From the NCBI GenBank assembly GCA_963966185.1, contig CAWZYM010000418.1, positions 196,501 to 260,500 of the forward strand: a DNA stretch of 64,000 nucleotides, given 5' to 3'. Below, one piece after another: positions 10,176-19,664 of this stretch. Every line of letters starts with the position of its first letter. Position 1 is the stretch's first letter. A program made the position numbers and the translations under genes. The DNA is from Rhabditoides inermis. Its lineage: Eukaryota; Nematoda; Chromadorea; Rhabditida; Rhabditidae. The notes beneath the pieces were generated by a model that was not told the DNA's origin, ran no database searches, and was given only the letters and a program-made list of their open reading frames with translations.

Positions 10176-11163
10176 TCACATAATGGAACACCGGCATGAT
10201 TCAGGCGGGCAAAGCGGGTACGATGTATAATCGTCTACCCACTTCTCGCCCTTTGTGGGAGTGCTTGTCTTTGCCCTTGTCTTGGTTCCAATTACGCCGA
10301 TACGCTTGAGACGGGTCTTCACCATCTTCTGCTTCTTGGGAGTCTTCTGCGCAAGAACGTCCCTTATGTGGTGACTGCCATCGGCGCGCTCAGTCACTGT
10401 ATCGTTCATGGTAGGAGCGGCAGGGATGTCATCAGAGGGTGCATCAGACGGGATGTTCATGTTATCCTGGTCCTCGATGAATGCGTACGCACGATCCTGA
10501 CTGTGTCCACTATCACGGATCCAATCGTCTCCATCCTCGAAGTTAAAGTCGTTGTCGTGATCGGTCTCATCGCGGACATGATGAATATCATCTGTGGGAT
10601 GGTGTATCTCGTGGCGATTGTGGTCGCTCTTAGTCATGAATCGCTCCCTCCATTGCTCTATGTTCACTTTCGGAATTTGGTAATTCTCCAGAGTAGAGTG
10701 ATTTACACCACTCTTGGGGTTCCCGCGAGACGAACGTTTCTATATTACATATGACGGTTAATTTGGGATACCGCATGAACTTACTCTTTTGGCATTGTAG
10801 CTGAGATAGGATCCGTACCGAGCAGACCGCATTCCCCTGTTCCTAAATTCAATTCAATATAAATGAAATGAATTTTTTTCATTACCTGAGGATGACTTGA
10901 GCCTTCTCAACATCACCCGATGCGCGAAAATCTACTCGAATGGTTGTGCTGTGAGGGTGGAGACGGTAGGCACACTTGATGTGCGACAAGCCCAACTTCA
11001 AGAAGAAGTCCGTCGGGTGTTCGGGAATGTCTTCGATAAATAAATAGGTACGGAATTTTTCATTATACTCACTCAAAGGGACCTTGTAAACGAAAATCGT
11101 AGATTTATATACTTCTCTGCCCAGTGCATCGAGTTCTTTAGATATATGAGCTATATCGTCCAT
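10176..11163 (-). CDS. Three-exon gene of unknown function with C-terminal CaaX motif
   Basis: I join three exons: 11163-10886, 10842-10785 and 10739-10176. The introns are 43 bp (GTAATG...TTTAG) and 45 bp (GTAAGT...ATATAG). Phases fit exactly and give 299 residues from ATG (MDDIAHIS) to TGA. An alternative acceptor 6 nt downstream keeps the frame in exon 2. Exon 1 is globular-looking (YKSTIFVYKVPLSEY, TTIRVDFRASGDVEKAQVIL). Exon 3 starts basic, then has an Asp/His-rich acidic stretch (DETDHDNDFNFEDGDDW), then a Lys-rich stretch (KTPKKQKMVKTRLKR), and ends CPPESCRCSIM. The terminal CSIM fits a CaaX prenylation signal. The fold is not recognised. TTTTTAG lies just before the start codon and could be a splice or trans-splice acceptor. 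Position between two Helitron-like 3' ends suggests an accessory or captured gene. Confidence 0.65.
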
Positions 11164-11483
11164 AGCTTTTATGATCTAAAAATCGGACATGAATATGACA
11201 CACAGAACTCTTTAGCAATACTAACTCTAAAAGATGAATATACGTGTATGTCACGCCGACACGTAACGCACACTTTTGTGTGAAAATGAGGAACCGACCT
11301 CACCGGACGAGATGGATGGCAGAAAATGACAATGCTTCGATGCTCTTTCGCGACCAACCCACAACGTATTTTTCGATTTAGCATGTTCGATTCGTGAGAA
11401 ATGAGTTCATTTAGACTCTCAATTTTTCACGTTTTTTTCAGTCTCATGAGAGCAACTCATCTCTCCGATCTCTCTCAACTCGA
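11164..11483. other. Upstream region of the three-exon gene
   Basis: No independent gene recognised. TTTTTAG at about 11177-11183 on the minus strand, with ATCATAAAAGCT before the ATG, leaves room for an upstream exon or spliced leader. The right half (11400-11483) has TCTCTC and CTCATGAGAG motifs leading into the tRNA-like repeats. Confidence 0.35.
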
Positions 11484-11603
11484 ACTGCAGTACCGATCAG
11501 AAAAACAGAGAGAAGGAATTGAAGCACCTATTTTGTAACGTATTGGCAAAAGTTATGTTTTCAATGTAATACAAACAATATTTCAAAGTCAATAAAACAT
11601 TCT

Positions 11604-11678
11604 GCCCTGGAGCGGAATCGAACCAACGATCGTGAGATTGTCAGCCGAACGCGCTACCAGCTGAGCTAAGAGAGCGCT
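11604..11678 (-). repeat. tRNA-derived module (pseudo-tRNA)
   Basis: Read on the minus strand it has an A-box-like TTAGCTCAGCTGG and a B-box-like GGTTCGATTCC at tRNA spacing. The T stem and anticodon stem do not pair properly, so I do not call a functional tRNA. Near-identical copies: 12314-12387, 15491-15564, 16191-16264. Confidence 0.7.
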
Positions 11679-11802
11679 GAGATTGCGAGCGGTTAATTCC
11701 GTGACCTCTCAAACCTTGCAGAGTGGTGTTGTGAGTGTAATGCGCATTTCGTCAATTCGTCTCTCCGCACCTGTCCACTATCCATTTCACCATGCTGGCA
11801 TG

Positions 11803-11870
11803 GACGTTGTGGTGTAGTGGATAATGCGTCTGCCTCATGATCGTGCCTCTCGAGTTCGAATCCGGCGCAG
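11803..11870 (+). repeat. tRNA-derived module (pseudo-tRNA), plus strand
   Basis: GTGGTGTAGTGGATAATGCG (A-box region) and GAGTTCGAATCC (B box) with CTCATGA in the anticodon position. The arms pair poorly. It is the plus-strand partner of 11604-11678. Confidence 0.7.
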
Positions 11871-12313
11871 TTGTTCTCACATGTTTTGTCAACACATGCA
11901 TTGTCATAGTTTTGCTATCACAATGAAACATGCGACATCCTCTATACCGATCGTATCCGATATTCAAACTACCGTACCCGGGTTTGTCATACCGGATATA
12001 GAGAAAACAGAGACGACTGCTATTCGAACGTGCTTCACTGTTCTATTTTTTTTAAATTTATTGTGTGTTTGTTTTCTGACGGCGTGCAAAGTACCGTTTA
12101 CCTAATTAGAAGTACGAGCATGTGAAATTGCCAGTGAGCCTGTCTTTGATTGGCTTTCTCTCGCTCACCGTACCCGAATTTTGAACTGCAGTACCGATCA
12201 GGAAAACAGAGAGAACTATTTAAAACACTTATTTTGTTGTGTTCGAAACGTATTGGCAAAACTTATGTTTTCAATGTAATCCAAACAATGTTTCAAAGTC
12301 AACAAAACAAACT

Positions 12314-12387
12314 GCCCCGGAGCGAAATCGAACCAACGATCGTGAGATTGTCAGCCGAACGCGCTACCAGCTGAGCTATGGGTGCGC
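12314..12387 (-). repeat. tRNA-derived module (pseudo-tRNA)
   Basis: Copy of 11604-11678 with a few substitutions. A and B boxes kept, stems degenerate. Confidence 0.7.
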
Positions 12388-12522
12388 TGAGATTGCGAGC
12401 GGTTAATTCCGTAACGTCTCAAACCTTGCAGAGTGGGCTCATGAGTGCAATGCGCATTTCGTCAATTCGTCTCTCCGCACCTATCCACAATTCATTTGAT
12501 CATGCTTGCAAGGACGTTGTGG

Positions 12523-12590
12523 TATAGCGGATAGCGCGTCTGCCTCATGATCGTGCCTCCCGAGTTCGAATCCGGCGCAGTGATTTTCAC
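12523..12590 (+). repeat. tRNA-derived module (pseudo-tRNA), plus strand
   Basis: Copy of 11803-11870 (GTGGTATAGCGGATAGCGCG, CGAGTTCGAATCC). Confidence 0.7.
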
Positions 12591-12966
12591 TTGTTTTGCC
12601 AACGCATACAATGTCATATTTTTGCTATCACAATGGAACATGCGAGACATCCTCTATACCGACCGTATCCGATATTCAAACTACCGTACCCGGTTTTGTC
12701 GTACCGAATATAGAAAAACAGAGACGACTGCCATTCGAACGTGCTTCACTGTTCTATTTTTTTCAAACTTTTTTTTTGTCTGCTTTCTGACCGCATGCAA
12801 AGTACCGTATGCCTAATTTGGACAAAGCTGCAGTGCGAAAATTAGGAGTACTGTACATACAGTACCTTACAGTAAGTGCAGTACCTTAACACTCGCGCAC
12901 GCACAGCTAACAACTGGACGTGTGCACGTCACTAATCCATCGATAATCGATCGATGTCCCCCCAAC

Positions 12967-12969
<3 letters not shown>

Positions 12970-13003
<34 letters not shown>
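12970..13003 (+). repeat. (GA)n microsatellite
   Basis: Longer allele of the tract at 96-118. Confidence 0.95.
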
Positions 13004-13006
<3 letters not shown>

Positions 13007-13252
13007 CTCCTGCACTCCTCTCCTCCTCCTTCCTCCCCCTCCTACCCCACTCCCTCCAAATTTTCCGCCAAAACATTTGGTATTGCTTTTACGACGGCGT
13101 TCAAAGTACCGTATACCTAATACGGACCAAGCTGCAGTACGGAAATTAGGAATACTGTCCATACAGTATTCCTAAGTGAGCGCAGTACACTCGCGCGTGT
13201 AGCTAACAACTGGATGTGCGATAGATATTCAATCGATAATCGATCGATGTTC

Positions 13253-13315
13253 ACACACACACACAGAGAGAGAGAAAGAGAGAGAGAGAGAGAAGACTCT
13301 TACACTCCTCTTCTT

Positions 13316-13357
<42 letters not shown>
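13253..13357 (+). repeat. (CA)n, (GA)n and (TC)n cluster
   Basis: Equivalent of 366-499 with a much shorter CA part and a longer TC part. Confidence 0.95.
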
Positions 13358-13360
<3 letters not shown>

Positions 13361-14164
13361 TCTCTATCATCCCTCCAACTTTTCCATTACTATTTTCCCA
13401 CAAACCAACTCAAACAATCCACTTCAAACTTTACTTCACTTCAAACAACAAACAACAAACAAACAAACAAACAAACAAACAAACACTTCAAACTTCAAAC
13501 TATTTAACTGAACTCAAAACAACCAGGTACGAATACTTTATCCACACAGAACACAATCAATCTGTTTTTAAATCTTGTTGATGTAGCAGTCTTGTTGGTC
13601 TTGAGATTGGTAGACACAGAGCGTGGTAGATTCGTCACGTGGTATAGTCCAGTCCATTGGAGACGGCGCACATAAATGATTGGATTATTGAGGTTTGAGA
13701 AAGAGAGATTAGGGAATCAGACAGAGTGAAAACGCACCTCATAACGCCGTCATATGGTCCAGCCGGGCACTGAAAACGGATACTGGAACACGTTATAGGC
13801 TGAAATGAGTAAAAGTGAACTACGGAATTTAGGATTACGGTACGTACTAATCGATAATCGATCAATGGAAAGGGGCAAAAGTGAGTGAATATGCAACGAT
13901 GCAGGGGAAGGAGAGAAAGAGGACGACCCTCGCCAAACGAGAGCCGTCTCCCAATCTCTCCCACCCCCGATATCGTTCAAATCTACAGTCGGTACGAAAC
14001 TACTGTAATCTACAGTAACCCTGACCCACATCTCTTTCGTGCTGCTCCCCGGAGAGAATGGCGATGTCGGCGGCCACCAGACAGAGCAGTAGATGCGAGT
14101 GAGAGTCTGGAACGGTGACGTCAATATCAATCGACAACATGTTGATTATTAATCGATAATCAAC

Positions 14165-14194
14165 AGAGAGGAAGAGAGAGCGAGAGAGAGAGAG

Positions 14195-14243
<49 letters not shown>
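14165..14243 (+). repeat. (GA)n microsatellite
   Basis: About 80 bp of GA with three GC interruptions; equivalent of 1325-1394. Confidence 0.95.
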
Positions 14244-14246
<3 letters not shown>

Positions 14247-14314
14247 TCACCTCTCTGGTCTGCATTGCGACTCCTCCCCGGCGGCAGGTGCTAGTGGCCA
14301 TCCAACGGCTGCGG

Positions 14315-14660
14315 CAGGTGCAGCAGGGGCAGCAGCACACGGCCCGGCTGCAGGGGCAGCAGCACACGGCCCGGCTGCAGGGGCAGCAGCACACGGCCCG
14401 GCTGCAGGGGCAGCAGCACACGGCCCGGCTGCAGGGGCAGCAGCACACGGCCCGGCTGCAGGGACAGCAGCATCCGGCCCGGCTGCAGGGGCAGCAGCAT
14501 CCGGCCCGGCTGCAGGGGCAGCAGCACACGGCCCGGCTGCAGGGGCAGCAGCATCCTCCCGGCCCGGCAGCAGGGGCAGCCTCCCGGTCCGGCAGCAGGG
14601 CAGCAGAATCCTCCCGGCCCGGCAGCAGGGGCAGCAGAACCCGGCCCGGCAGCAGCAGCA
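14315..14660 (+). repeat. 27-bp GC-rich minisatellite
   Basis: Around eight copies of a 27-bp unit of type GGGGCAGCAGCACACGGCCC plus GGCTGCA, then degenerate units with CCCGGCCCGGCAGCAGGG. The period is a multiple of three, so every frame stays open (for example GCAGCAGCACAC repeats). No other sign of coding. Confidence 0.9.
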
Positions 14661-14951
14661 CCTGAACGGACAATCATTGCGTACCTGGCAACCGACCTCC
14701 CTCCACCACCGCCGCCGCATCGACTGACCCTCACAGCCGTCGTCATTTCTTACGTCGACTCACGCCACGCCCACTTTGTCTGTCGCATACGGCCGCCCTG
14801 TCTGGCGCATACGCTGTCCGTCTGGCGCCACCGTCTACGGCCGAACGGTGCACGCTAAGCGCGCTATTTTATGGAGATGAAAAATAATGAGATGGAAATG
14901 AGATTTGGGCGGAAAAAATCGCCCTCCTATTCTCAAGTAATCTATGACTAG

Positions 14952-15400
14952 CATTAACGAATAGTGAGTCAAATGGAGCATGCTTCTGAGGGGGCGGCGC
15001 TCGTACTACCGTATGCTCGCCGCTGCGCGACTCGCTCGGGGAGCGACGGGAGAGACGCGCGTGCTCGCCGCTGCGCGGCTCGCTCAGCGTACTGTAGCTA
15101 CCGCAGTATGCCTGTAGCGACAGTCGCGCAGTTGGCGTCGCGCGCGCACTTTCGCCTCTCGTAGTTGGGTTTTTTGCGGAAAATTTGCGATTCCCGACGC
15201 TTTCTCTCGGCAACTTTTGCGTTATGCGACGTTCAAATAAAGGAATTACGCTTCTCGAATTACTCTCCGGACCGCCACCATCTCCTGGTCATTCGAAATT
15301 GCGTGCAAGAACGGTGGGGTGCTACAACAACAACAGCTACAACCTTGTTGGATAGTTTGACTATCGTTATGAAAGCGTGCAATACCAGTTCAATTAAAAA
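14952..15400 (+). repeat. Spacer repeat, copy 2
   Basis: CATTAACGAA follows GACTAG directly. Then come GCTTCTGAGGGGGCGG, the GCTCGCCGCTGCGCG pair, TAGTTGGGTTTTTTGCGG, and GAATTACGCTTCTCGAATTA with GGACCGCCACCATCTCC, which also occur at 59890-59940. Here no Helitron follows, and the tRNA-like repeat begins instead. Confidence 0.7.
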
Positions 15401-15490
15401 AACGTTCTGTTGAAACTTATCGGCAAAATGTATGCTTTCAAAACGTTTTGTCGACTTCCAAACTATGTTTAAAAGTCAACAAAAAGATTT

Positions 15491-15564
15491 GCCCATGAGC
15501 GGAATCGAACCAACGATCGTGAGATTGTCAGCCGAACGCGCTACCAGCTGAGCTACGAGTGCGC
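15491..15564 (-). repeat. tRNA-derived module (pseudo-tRNA)
   Basis: Copy of 11604-11678. Confidence 0.7.
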
Positions 15565-15690
15565 TGAGATTGCGAGCGGTTAATTCCGTAACGTCTCAAA
15601 GCTTGCAGAGTGGCCTCATGAGTGCAATGCGCATTTCGTCAATTCGTCTCTCCGCACCTATCCACTATCCATTTTACCATGCTGGCATGG

Positions 15691-15757
15691 GCGTTGTGGT
15701 ATAGTGGATAGCGCGTCTGCCTCATGATCGTGCATCCCGAGTTCGAATCCGGCGCAG
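15691..15757 (+). repeat. tRNA-derived module (pseudo-tRNA), plus strand
   Basis: Copy of 11803-11870 (GCGTTGTGGTATAGTGGATA). Confidence 0.7.
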
Positions 15758-16190
15758 TGATTCTCACATGTTTTGCCAACACACGCATTGTCATAGTTTT
15801 GCTATCACAATGGAACATGCGACATCCTCTATACCGACCGATATTCAAACTACCGTACCCGGGTTTGTCGTACCGGATATAAAGAAAACAGAAGCGACTG
15901 CTATTCGAACGTGCTTCACTGTTCCATTTTTTTAAAATTATTGTGTATGTTTTCTAACGGCGTGCAAAGTACCGTATACCTAATTAGAAGTACGAGCATG
16001 TGAAATTGCCAGTGAGCCTGTCTTTGATTGGTTTTCTCTCGCTCACCGTACCCGAAATTTGAACTGCAGTACCATCAGAGAAACAGAAAGAACGATTCGA
16101 AACACTTATTTTGTTGTGTTTGAAACGTATTGGCAAAACTCATGTTTTCAATGTAATCCAAACAATGTTTCAAAATCAACAAAACAATCT

Positions 16191-16264
16191 GCCCCGGAGC
16201 GGAATCGAACCAACGATCGTGAGATTGTCAGCCGAATGCGCTACCAGCTGAGCTATGAGTGCGC
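16191..16264 (-). repeat. tRNA-derived module (pseudo-tRNA)
   Basis: Copy of 11604-11678. Confidence 0.7.
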
Positions 16265-16389
16265 TGAGATCGCGAGCGGTTAATTCCGTGACGTCTCAAA
16301 CCTTGCAGAGTGGTCTCATGAGTGCAATGCGCATCCACGCGATCATCTCTCCGCACCTATCCACTATCCATTTTACCATGCTGGCATGG

Positions 16390-16456
16390 GCGTTGTGGTG
16401 TAGTGGATAGCGCGTCTGCCTCATGATCGCGCCTCCCGAGTTCGAATCCGGCGCAG
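16390..16456 (+). repeat. tRNA-derived module (pseudo-tRNA), plus strand
   Basis: Copy of 11803-11870. Confidence 0.7.
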
Positions 16457-16699
16457 TGATTTTCACATGTTTTACTAATACACGTGATGCCATTTTTTTC
16501 TATCACAATGGAACATGCGAGACATCCTCTATACCGAACGATATTCAAACTACCGTACCCGGGTTTGTCGTGCCGGATATAGAAAAAACATCGACGTGAA
16601 GAAATGAACAACAAAAGCAACCGCGCTTCCATAGTGTTTCGTCGTACACACCACGGTGTCGCACGGTGATGCACGGATGACGTGCAGTAAGTCAGCTGT

Positions 16700-17125
16700 G
16701 CCTGCGTGGTTTTTGTTTGTTGGTTCATTTTGTTTTGTTTTCACAATATGATTCGTGTAGTAAAGTGTTTGATATCATTTGTTATTACTATCTTCACGTG
16801 CTATATGTGTTTGTTTCGCTTGCCGCACTTGTTTCGTATTGTTTTCGTTCATGTTGTATTTTCTATTATCTTTGAATTTCCTTGTTGTTGTTTTGTAATG
16901 TATGCTCGTTTATCAGTCCGCAACGTGTTCTACATTTATGATATTATTTGTTGCAGGGCGCAGCGCCACCAGCCACCTCACAGTCCGTTCCAGGTGGGTA
17001 TTGATCACCATTTTTCATGTATTGTTAAAATATGTTTCACCTTTTTTAGGGGTTTGTATATGAAAGTGTATTTCTTTCAGGTGTTAGATGCCAAGACCGG
17101 CCTGGTCAAGAACTACGGAGTGTGA
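16700..17125 (+). pseudogene. Fragment of a ribosomal protein eL20 (RPL18A)-like gene, plus strand
   Basis: Two exon-like pieces. Piece 1 is 16957-16993, between TTGTTGCAG and GTGGGTATT; it aligns with the exon at 41790-41848 (minus strand, unit 15), sharing GCGCCACCAGC, CCGTTC and the GTGGGTATT donor. The T-rich sequence before it (CAACGTGTTCTACAT, ATTATTTGTTGCAG) matches the intron before that exon in the array. Piece 2 is 17081-17125, after TTTCTTTCAG, and reads VLDAKTGLVKNYGV then TGA. This fits eL20 just after the GEI region, where the family reads VKNFGI or VKNYGI followed by W; a TGG to TGA change would explain the stop. It joins in phase 0 to the GEILSIKE exon of units 15 and 22. Interpreted as an inverted, broken part of the gene captured in the array. 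Confidence 0.55.
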
Positions 17126-17244
17126 TACAACGAGGAGGAGCGAGCCGAGTCGGAGGAGGAGCGAGCCGATCCGGAGTAGGAGCGAGCCGAGCGGCAGGAG
17201 CGAGCCGGGAGGAGCAGTGCTGAGCTGCGAGGTGGGGAGGACTC

Positions 17245-17300
<56 letters not shown>

Positions 17301-17548
17301 TCGATCGATATCGGGGGTGGGAGTGTTTGGGAGATGGTTTTCGTTGGCGAGGGCCGTCCCCAATCACTCTTTCCTCTAAATCGTTCGATTAGCACGCATC
17401 CTACCTCTCTTCCCGTTATCTCCCTTTCTCTCTCTCTCTCTCTCTCTCTCCATCTTTCCCTCTTTATGTCTATTTTTTCAGCAGTGATTATTAATCGATT
17501 GAGTATGTATTCGTTGTTGTATTGTTCAATGTCAATAAACCCACGCTG
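17126..17548 (+). repeat. GAGCGAGCC minisatellite and (TC)n tracts
   Basis: GGAGGAGCGAGCCGAG-type repeats (17133-17215) lead into (TC)n at 17237-17293. Then comes a conserved block with GATATCGGGGGTGGGAGTG, a second TC tract at 17425-17452, and AGTGATTATTAATCGATTGA. The same blocks in inverse order and orientation lie at 18690-18960 in composite copy III. This stretch is therefore an inverted partial copy. Confidence 0.65.
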
Positions 17549-17928
17549 GCATGGGCGTTGTGGTGTAGTGGATTGTGCGTCTGCCTCATGATCGTGCCTC
17601 CCGAGTTCGAATCCGGCGCAGTGATTTTCACATGTTTTGCCAACACATGCAATGTCATAGTTTTGCTATCACAATGGAACATGCGACATCCGCTATACCG
17701 ACCGTATCCGATATTCAAACTACCGTACCCGGGTTTGTCGTACCGGATATAGAAAAACAGAGACGACTGCCATTCGAACGTGCTTCACTGTTCTATTTTT
17801 TTTCAAACTTATTTTGTGTCTGTCTGCTTTCTGACCGCATGCAAAGTACCGTATGCCTAATTTGGACAAAGCTGCAGTGCGAAAATTAGGAGTACTGTAC
17901 ATACAGTACCTTACAGTAAGTGCAGTAC
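17549..17928 (+). repeat. Half tRNA-like repeat (plus module only)
   Basis: Plus module at 17555-17621 followed by the usual ACTACCGTACCCGGGTTTGTC tail and the TACTGTACATACAGTACC palindrome. The minus module and spacer are missing. It joins copy III exactly as 12883/12884 joins copy II. Confidence 0.7.
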
Positions 17929-18274
17929 CTTAACACTCGCGCACGCACAGCTAACAACTGGACGTGTGCACGTCACTAATCCATCGATAATCGATCGATA
18001 TCCCCCCAACAGGGAGAGAGAGAGAGAGAGAGAGAGAGAAGACTCCTGCACTTCTCTCCTCCTCCTTCCTCCCCCTCCTACCCCACTCCCTCCAAATTTT
18101 CCGCAAAAACATTTGGTATTGGTTTTACGACGGCGTTCAAAGTACCGTATACCTAATACGGACCAAGCTGCAGTACGGAAATTAGGAATACTGTCCATAC
18201 AGTATTCCTAAGTGAGCGCAGCACGCGCGAGTGTCGCAGCACGCGCAAACAACTTGATGTGCACTCCTCACACT

Positions 18275-18276
<2 letters not shown>

Positions 18277-18332
<56 letters not shown>

Positions 18333-18438
18333 ACAGTATCATAATCCAAAAACAGTTGAGTAGGAGAAAGAAAAGAAGGAGAGAGAGAGAAAGAGAGAGA
18401 TGGATGGAAAGAGAGGGAGAGGGAGAGGAACGGAGTGG

Positions 18439-18485
<47 letters not shown>
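18277..18485 (+). repeat. (TC)n and (GA)n tracts in inverted orientation
   Basis: TC at 18277-18328 and GA at 18375-18485 (with GGAACGGAGTGGG interruption) are complementary and could form a long stem with a loop of about 45 bases. Confidence 0.9.
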
Positions 18486-18486
<1 letters not shown>

Positions 18487-18742
18487 CTCAACAACTTTTT
18501 CAACAAAAACAACAACAACAACCAAACAACAACAACAACAAACAACAACAACTCAAGTTTCAACTCAACAATCCCAAAAACCAACTATGAATCAGTCCAC
18601 TGCCAATACCACTACTGCCACATCTCAAACAACCTCGAAACAACATGGTACAAATGGATTTATTGACATTGAGAAATACAACAACGAATACATATTCAAT
18701 CGATTAATAATCACTGCTGAAATAATAGACATAAAGAGGGAA

Positions 18743-18743
18743 A

Positions 18744-18782
<39 letters not shown>

Positions 18783-18907
18783 AGAGAACGGGAAGAGAGG
18801 TAGGATGCGTGAAAATCGAAAGATTCAGAGGAAAGAGTGAGTGGGGACGGCCCTCGCCAACGAGAACCACCTCCCACTCAATCCCACCCCCGATATCGAT
18901 CGAGTAA

Positions 18908-18955
<48 letters not shown>
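18743..18955 (+). repeat. Two (GA)n tracts flanking a conserved block
   Basis: GA at 18743-18777 and 18908-18955. The block between them (GGGACGGCCCTCGCCAACGA, CACCCCCGATATCGATCGAG) is the reverse complement of sequence at 17295-17360. Confidence 0.85.
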
Positions 18956-18959
<4 letters not shown>

Positions 18960-18984
18960 CCCCACCTCGCAGCTCCCAAACGGC

Positions 18985-19425
18985 TCCTCCCAGCTCGCTC
19001 CTCCCGCCTCCCGCTCGGCTCGCTCGGCTCCTCCTCCCGCCCGCTCCCGCTCCTCCAGCTGCTCCCGCTCCTCCAGCTGCTCCAGCTGCCCCCGCTCCCG
19101 CTCCCGCTCCTCCCGCTCGGCTCGCTCGGCTCCTCCTCCCGCCCGCTCCCGCTCCTCCAGCTGCTCCCGCTCCCGCTCCCGCTCCTTCCGCCGCTCCTCC
19201 CGCCGCTCCTCCCGCTAGGATCGCTCGGCTCCTCCTCCCGCCAGCTCCCGCTCCTCCAGCTGCTCCCGCTCCCGCTCCTCCAGCTGCTCCCGCTCCCGCT
19301 CCTCCAGCTGCTCCCGCTCCCGCTCCTCCAGCTGCTCCCGCTCCCGCTCCTCCAGCTCCCGCTCCCGCTCCTCCCGCCCGCTCCCGCTCCTCCAGCTGCT
19401 CCCGCTCCCGCTCCTCCCGCTCCGC
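18985..19425 (+). repeat. CCGCTCC/CAGCTG minisatellite
   Basis: Imperfect tandem repeats of CCCGCTCCTCCAGCTGCT (about 18-24 bp). All three frames of both strands stay open because of composition, so protein-like frames here are rejected. Related to 59220-59365. Confidence 0.9.
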
Positions 19426-19664
19426 TCCGGCGGCGGCGGCTCAACCAAGGCAACCGCCTAGGATGACCGCCGCCGTGTCGACTGACCCCCTCGACGCCGT
19501 CATTCCTTACGTCCACCCTTTGGCCACGCCCACTTCATTATGCCGGCATGCAAATGAGGCGTTCCCGCCACCGCGCAGTGGCACAGGCTAAGATATACTA
19601 ATTTATGGTAAATAAGGGCTGCGGAGAAAATCGCCTTGCCACTCTCAAGTATACCAATGACTAG

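Larger units (their letters stand above)
11484..12185. repeat. Divergent tRNA-like pair repeat, unit a
   Basis: About 700-bp unit beginning GCAGTACCGATCAG. It holds a minus-strand tRNA-like module (11604-11678), about 125 bp of spacer, a plus-strand tRNA-like module (11803-11870), then a tail with ACTACCGTACCCGGGTTTGTC and GGCGTGCAAAGTACCGT. The next unit starts with the same bases at 12186. Related units are at 15400-16062 and 16063-16600, and a half unit at 17549-17928. Confidence 0.75.
12186..12883. repeat. Divergent tRNA-like pair repeat, unit b
   Basis: Second tandem copy, with the same order as 11484-12185 and many substitutions. Tail ends GTACTGTACATACAGTACC, an almost perfect palindrome, and runs into composite repeat copy II. 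Confidence 0.75.
12884..14951 (+). mobile_element. Composite repeat, copy II
   Basis: Same order as copy I: ACACTCGCGCACGC leader, ATCGATCGAT, (GA)n at 12970-13003, conserved block, (CA)/(GA)/(TC)n at 13253-13357, AAACAAC stretch (13440-13500), conserved block to 14160, (GA)n at 14165-14243, a 27-bp GC minisatellite, then a tail with CGTCATTTCTTACGTC and terminal ATGACTAG (14946-14951). The upstream join to the tRNA-like repeat is shared with copy III (17900-17928). No coding sequence accepted. Confidence 0.7.
15400..16062. repeat. Divergent tRNA-like pair repeat, unit c
   Basis: Minus module 15491-15564, plus module 15691-15757, then the ACTACCGTACCCGGGTTTGTC tail. Ends where GAACTGCAGTACC begins the next unit. 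Confidence 0.7.
16063..16600. repeat. Divergent tRNA-like pair repeat, unit d (truncated tail)
   Basis: Minus module 16191-16264 and plus module 16390-16456. The tail stops near 16590, where the eL20-related region begins. Confidence 0.7.
17928..19664 (+). mobile_element. Composite repeat, copy III
   Basis: Matches copies I and II to about 18210, then differs: (TC)n at 18277-18328, (GA)n at 18375-18485, an ACAACAACA-rich stretch (18495-18560), more GA tracts (18743-18777, 18908-18955) and a CCGCTCC minisatellite. The 3' tail again has CGTCATTCCTTACGTCCACC, GGCATGCAAATGAG and terminal ATGACTAG (19659-19664). The unit array starts at the next base. Confidence 0.7.

Noticed and set aside
14149..14720. 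Cys/Pro-rich repeat proteins on both strands
   Set aside because: Product of a 27-bp minisatellite whose period is divisible by three.
18837..19516. Long Leu/Pro- or Glu/Arg-rich frames on both strands
   Set aside because: CCGCTCC repeats keep all frames open; no start context, domain or codon bias supports a gene.
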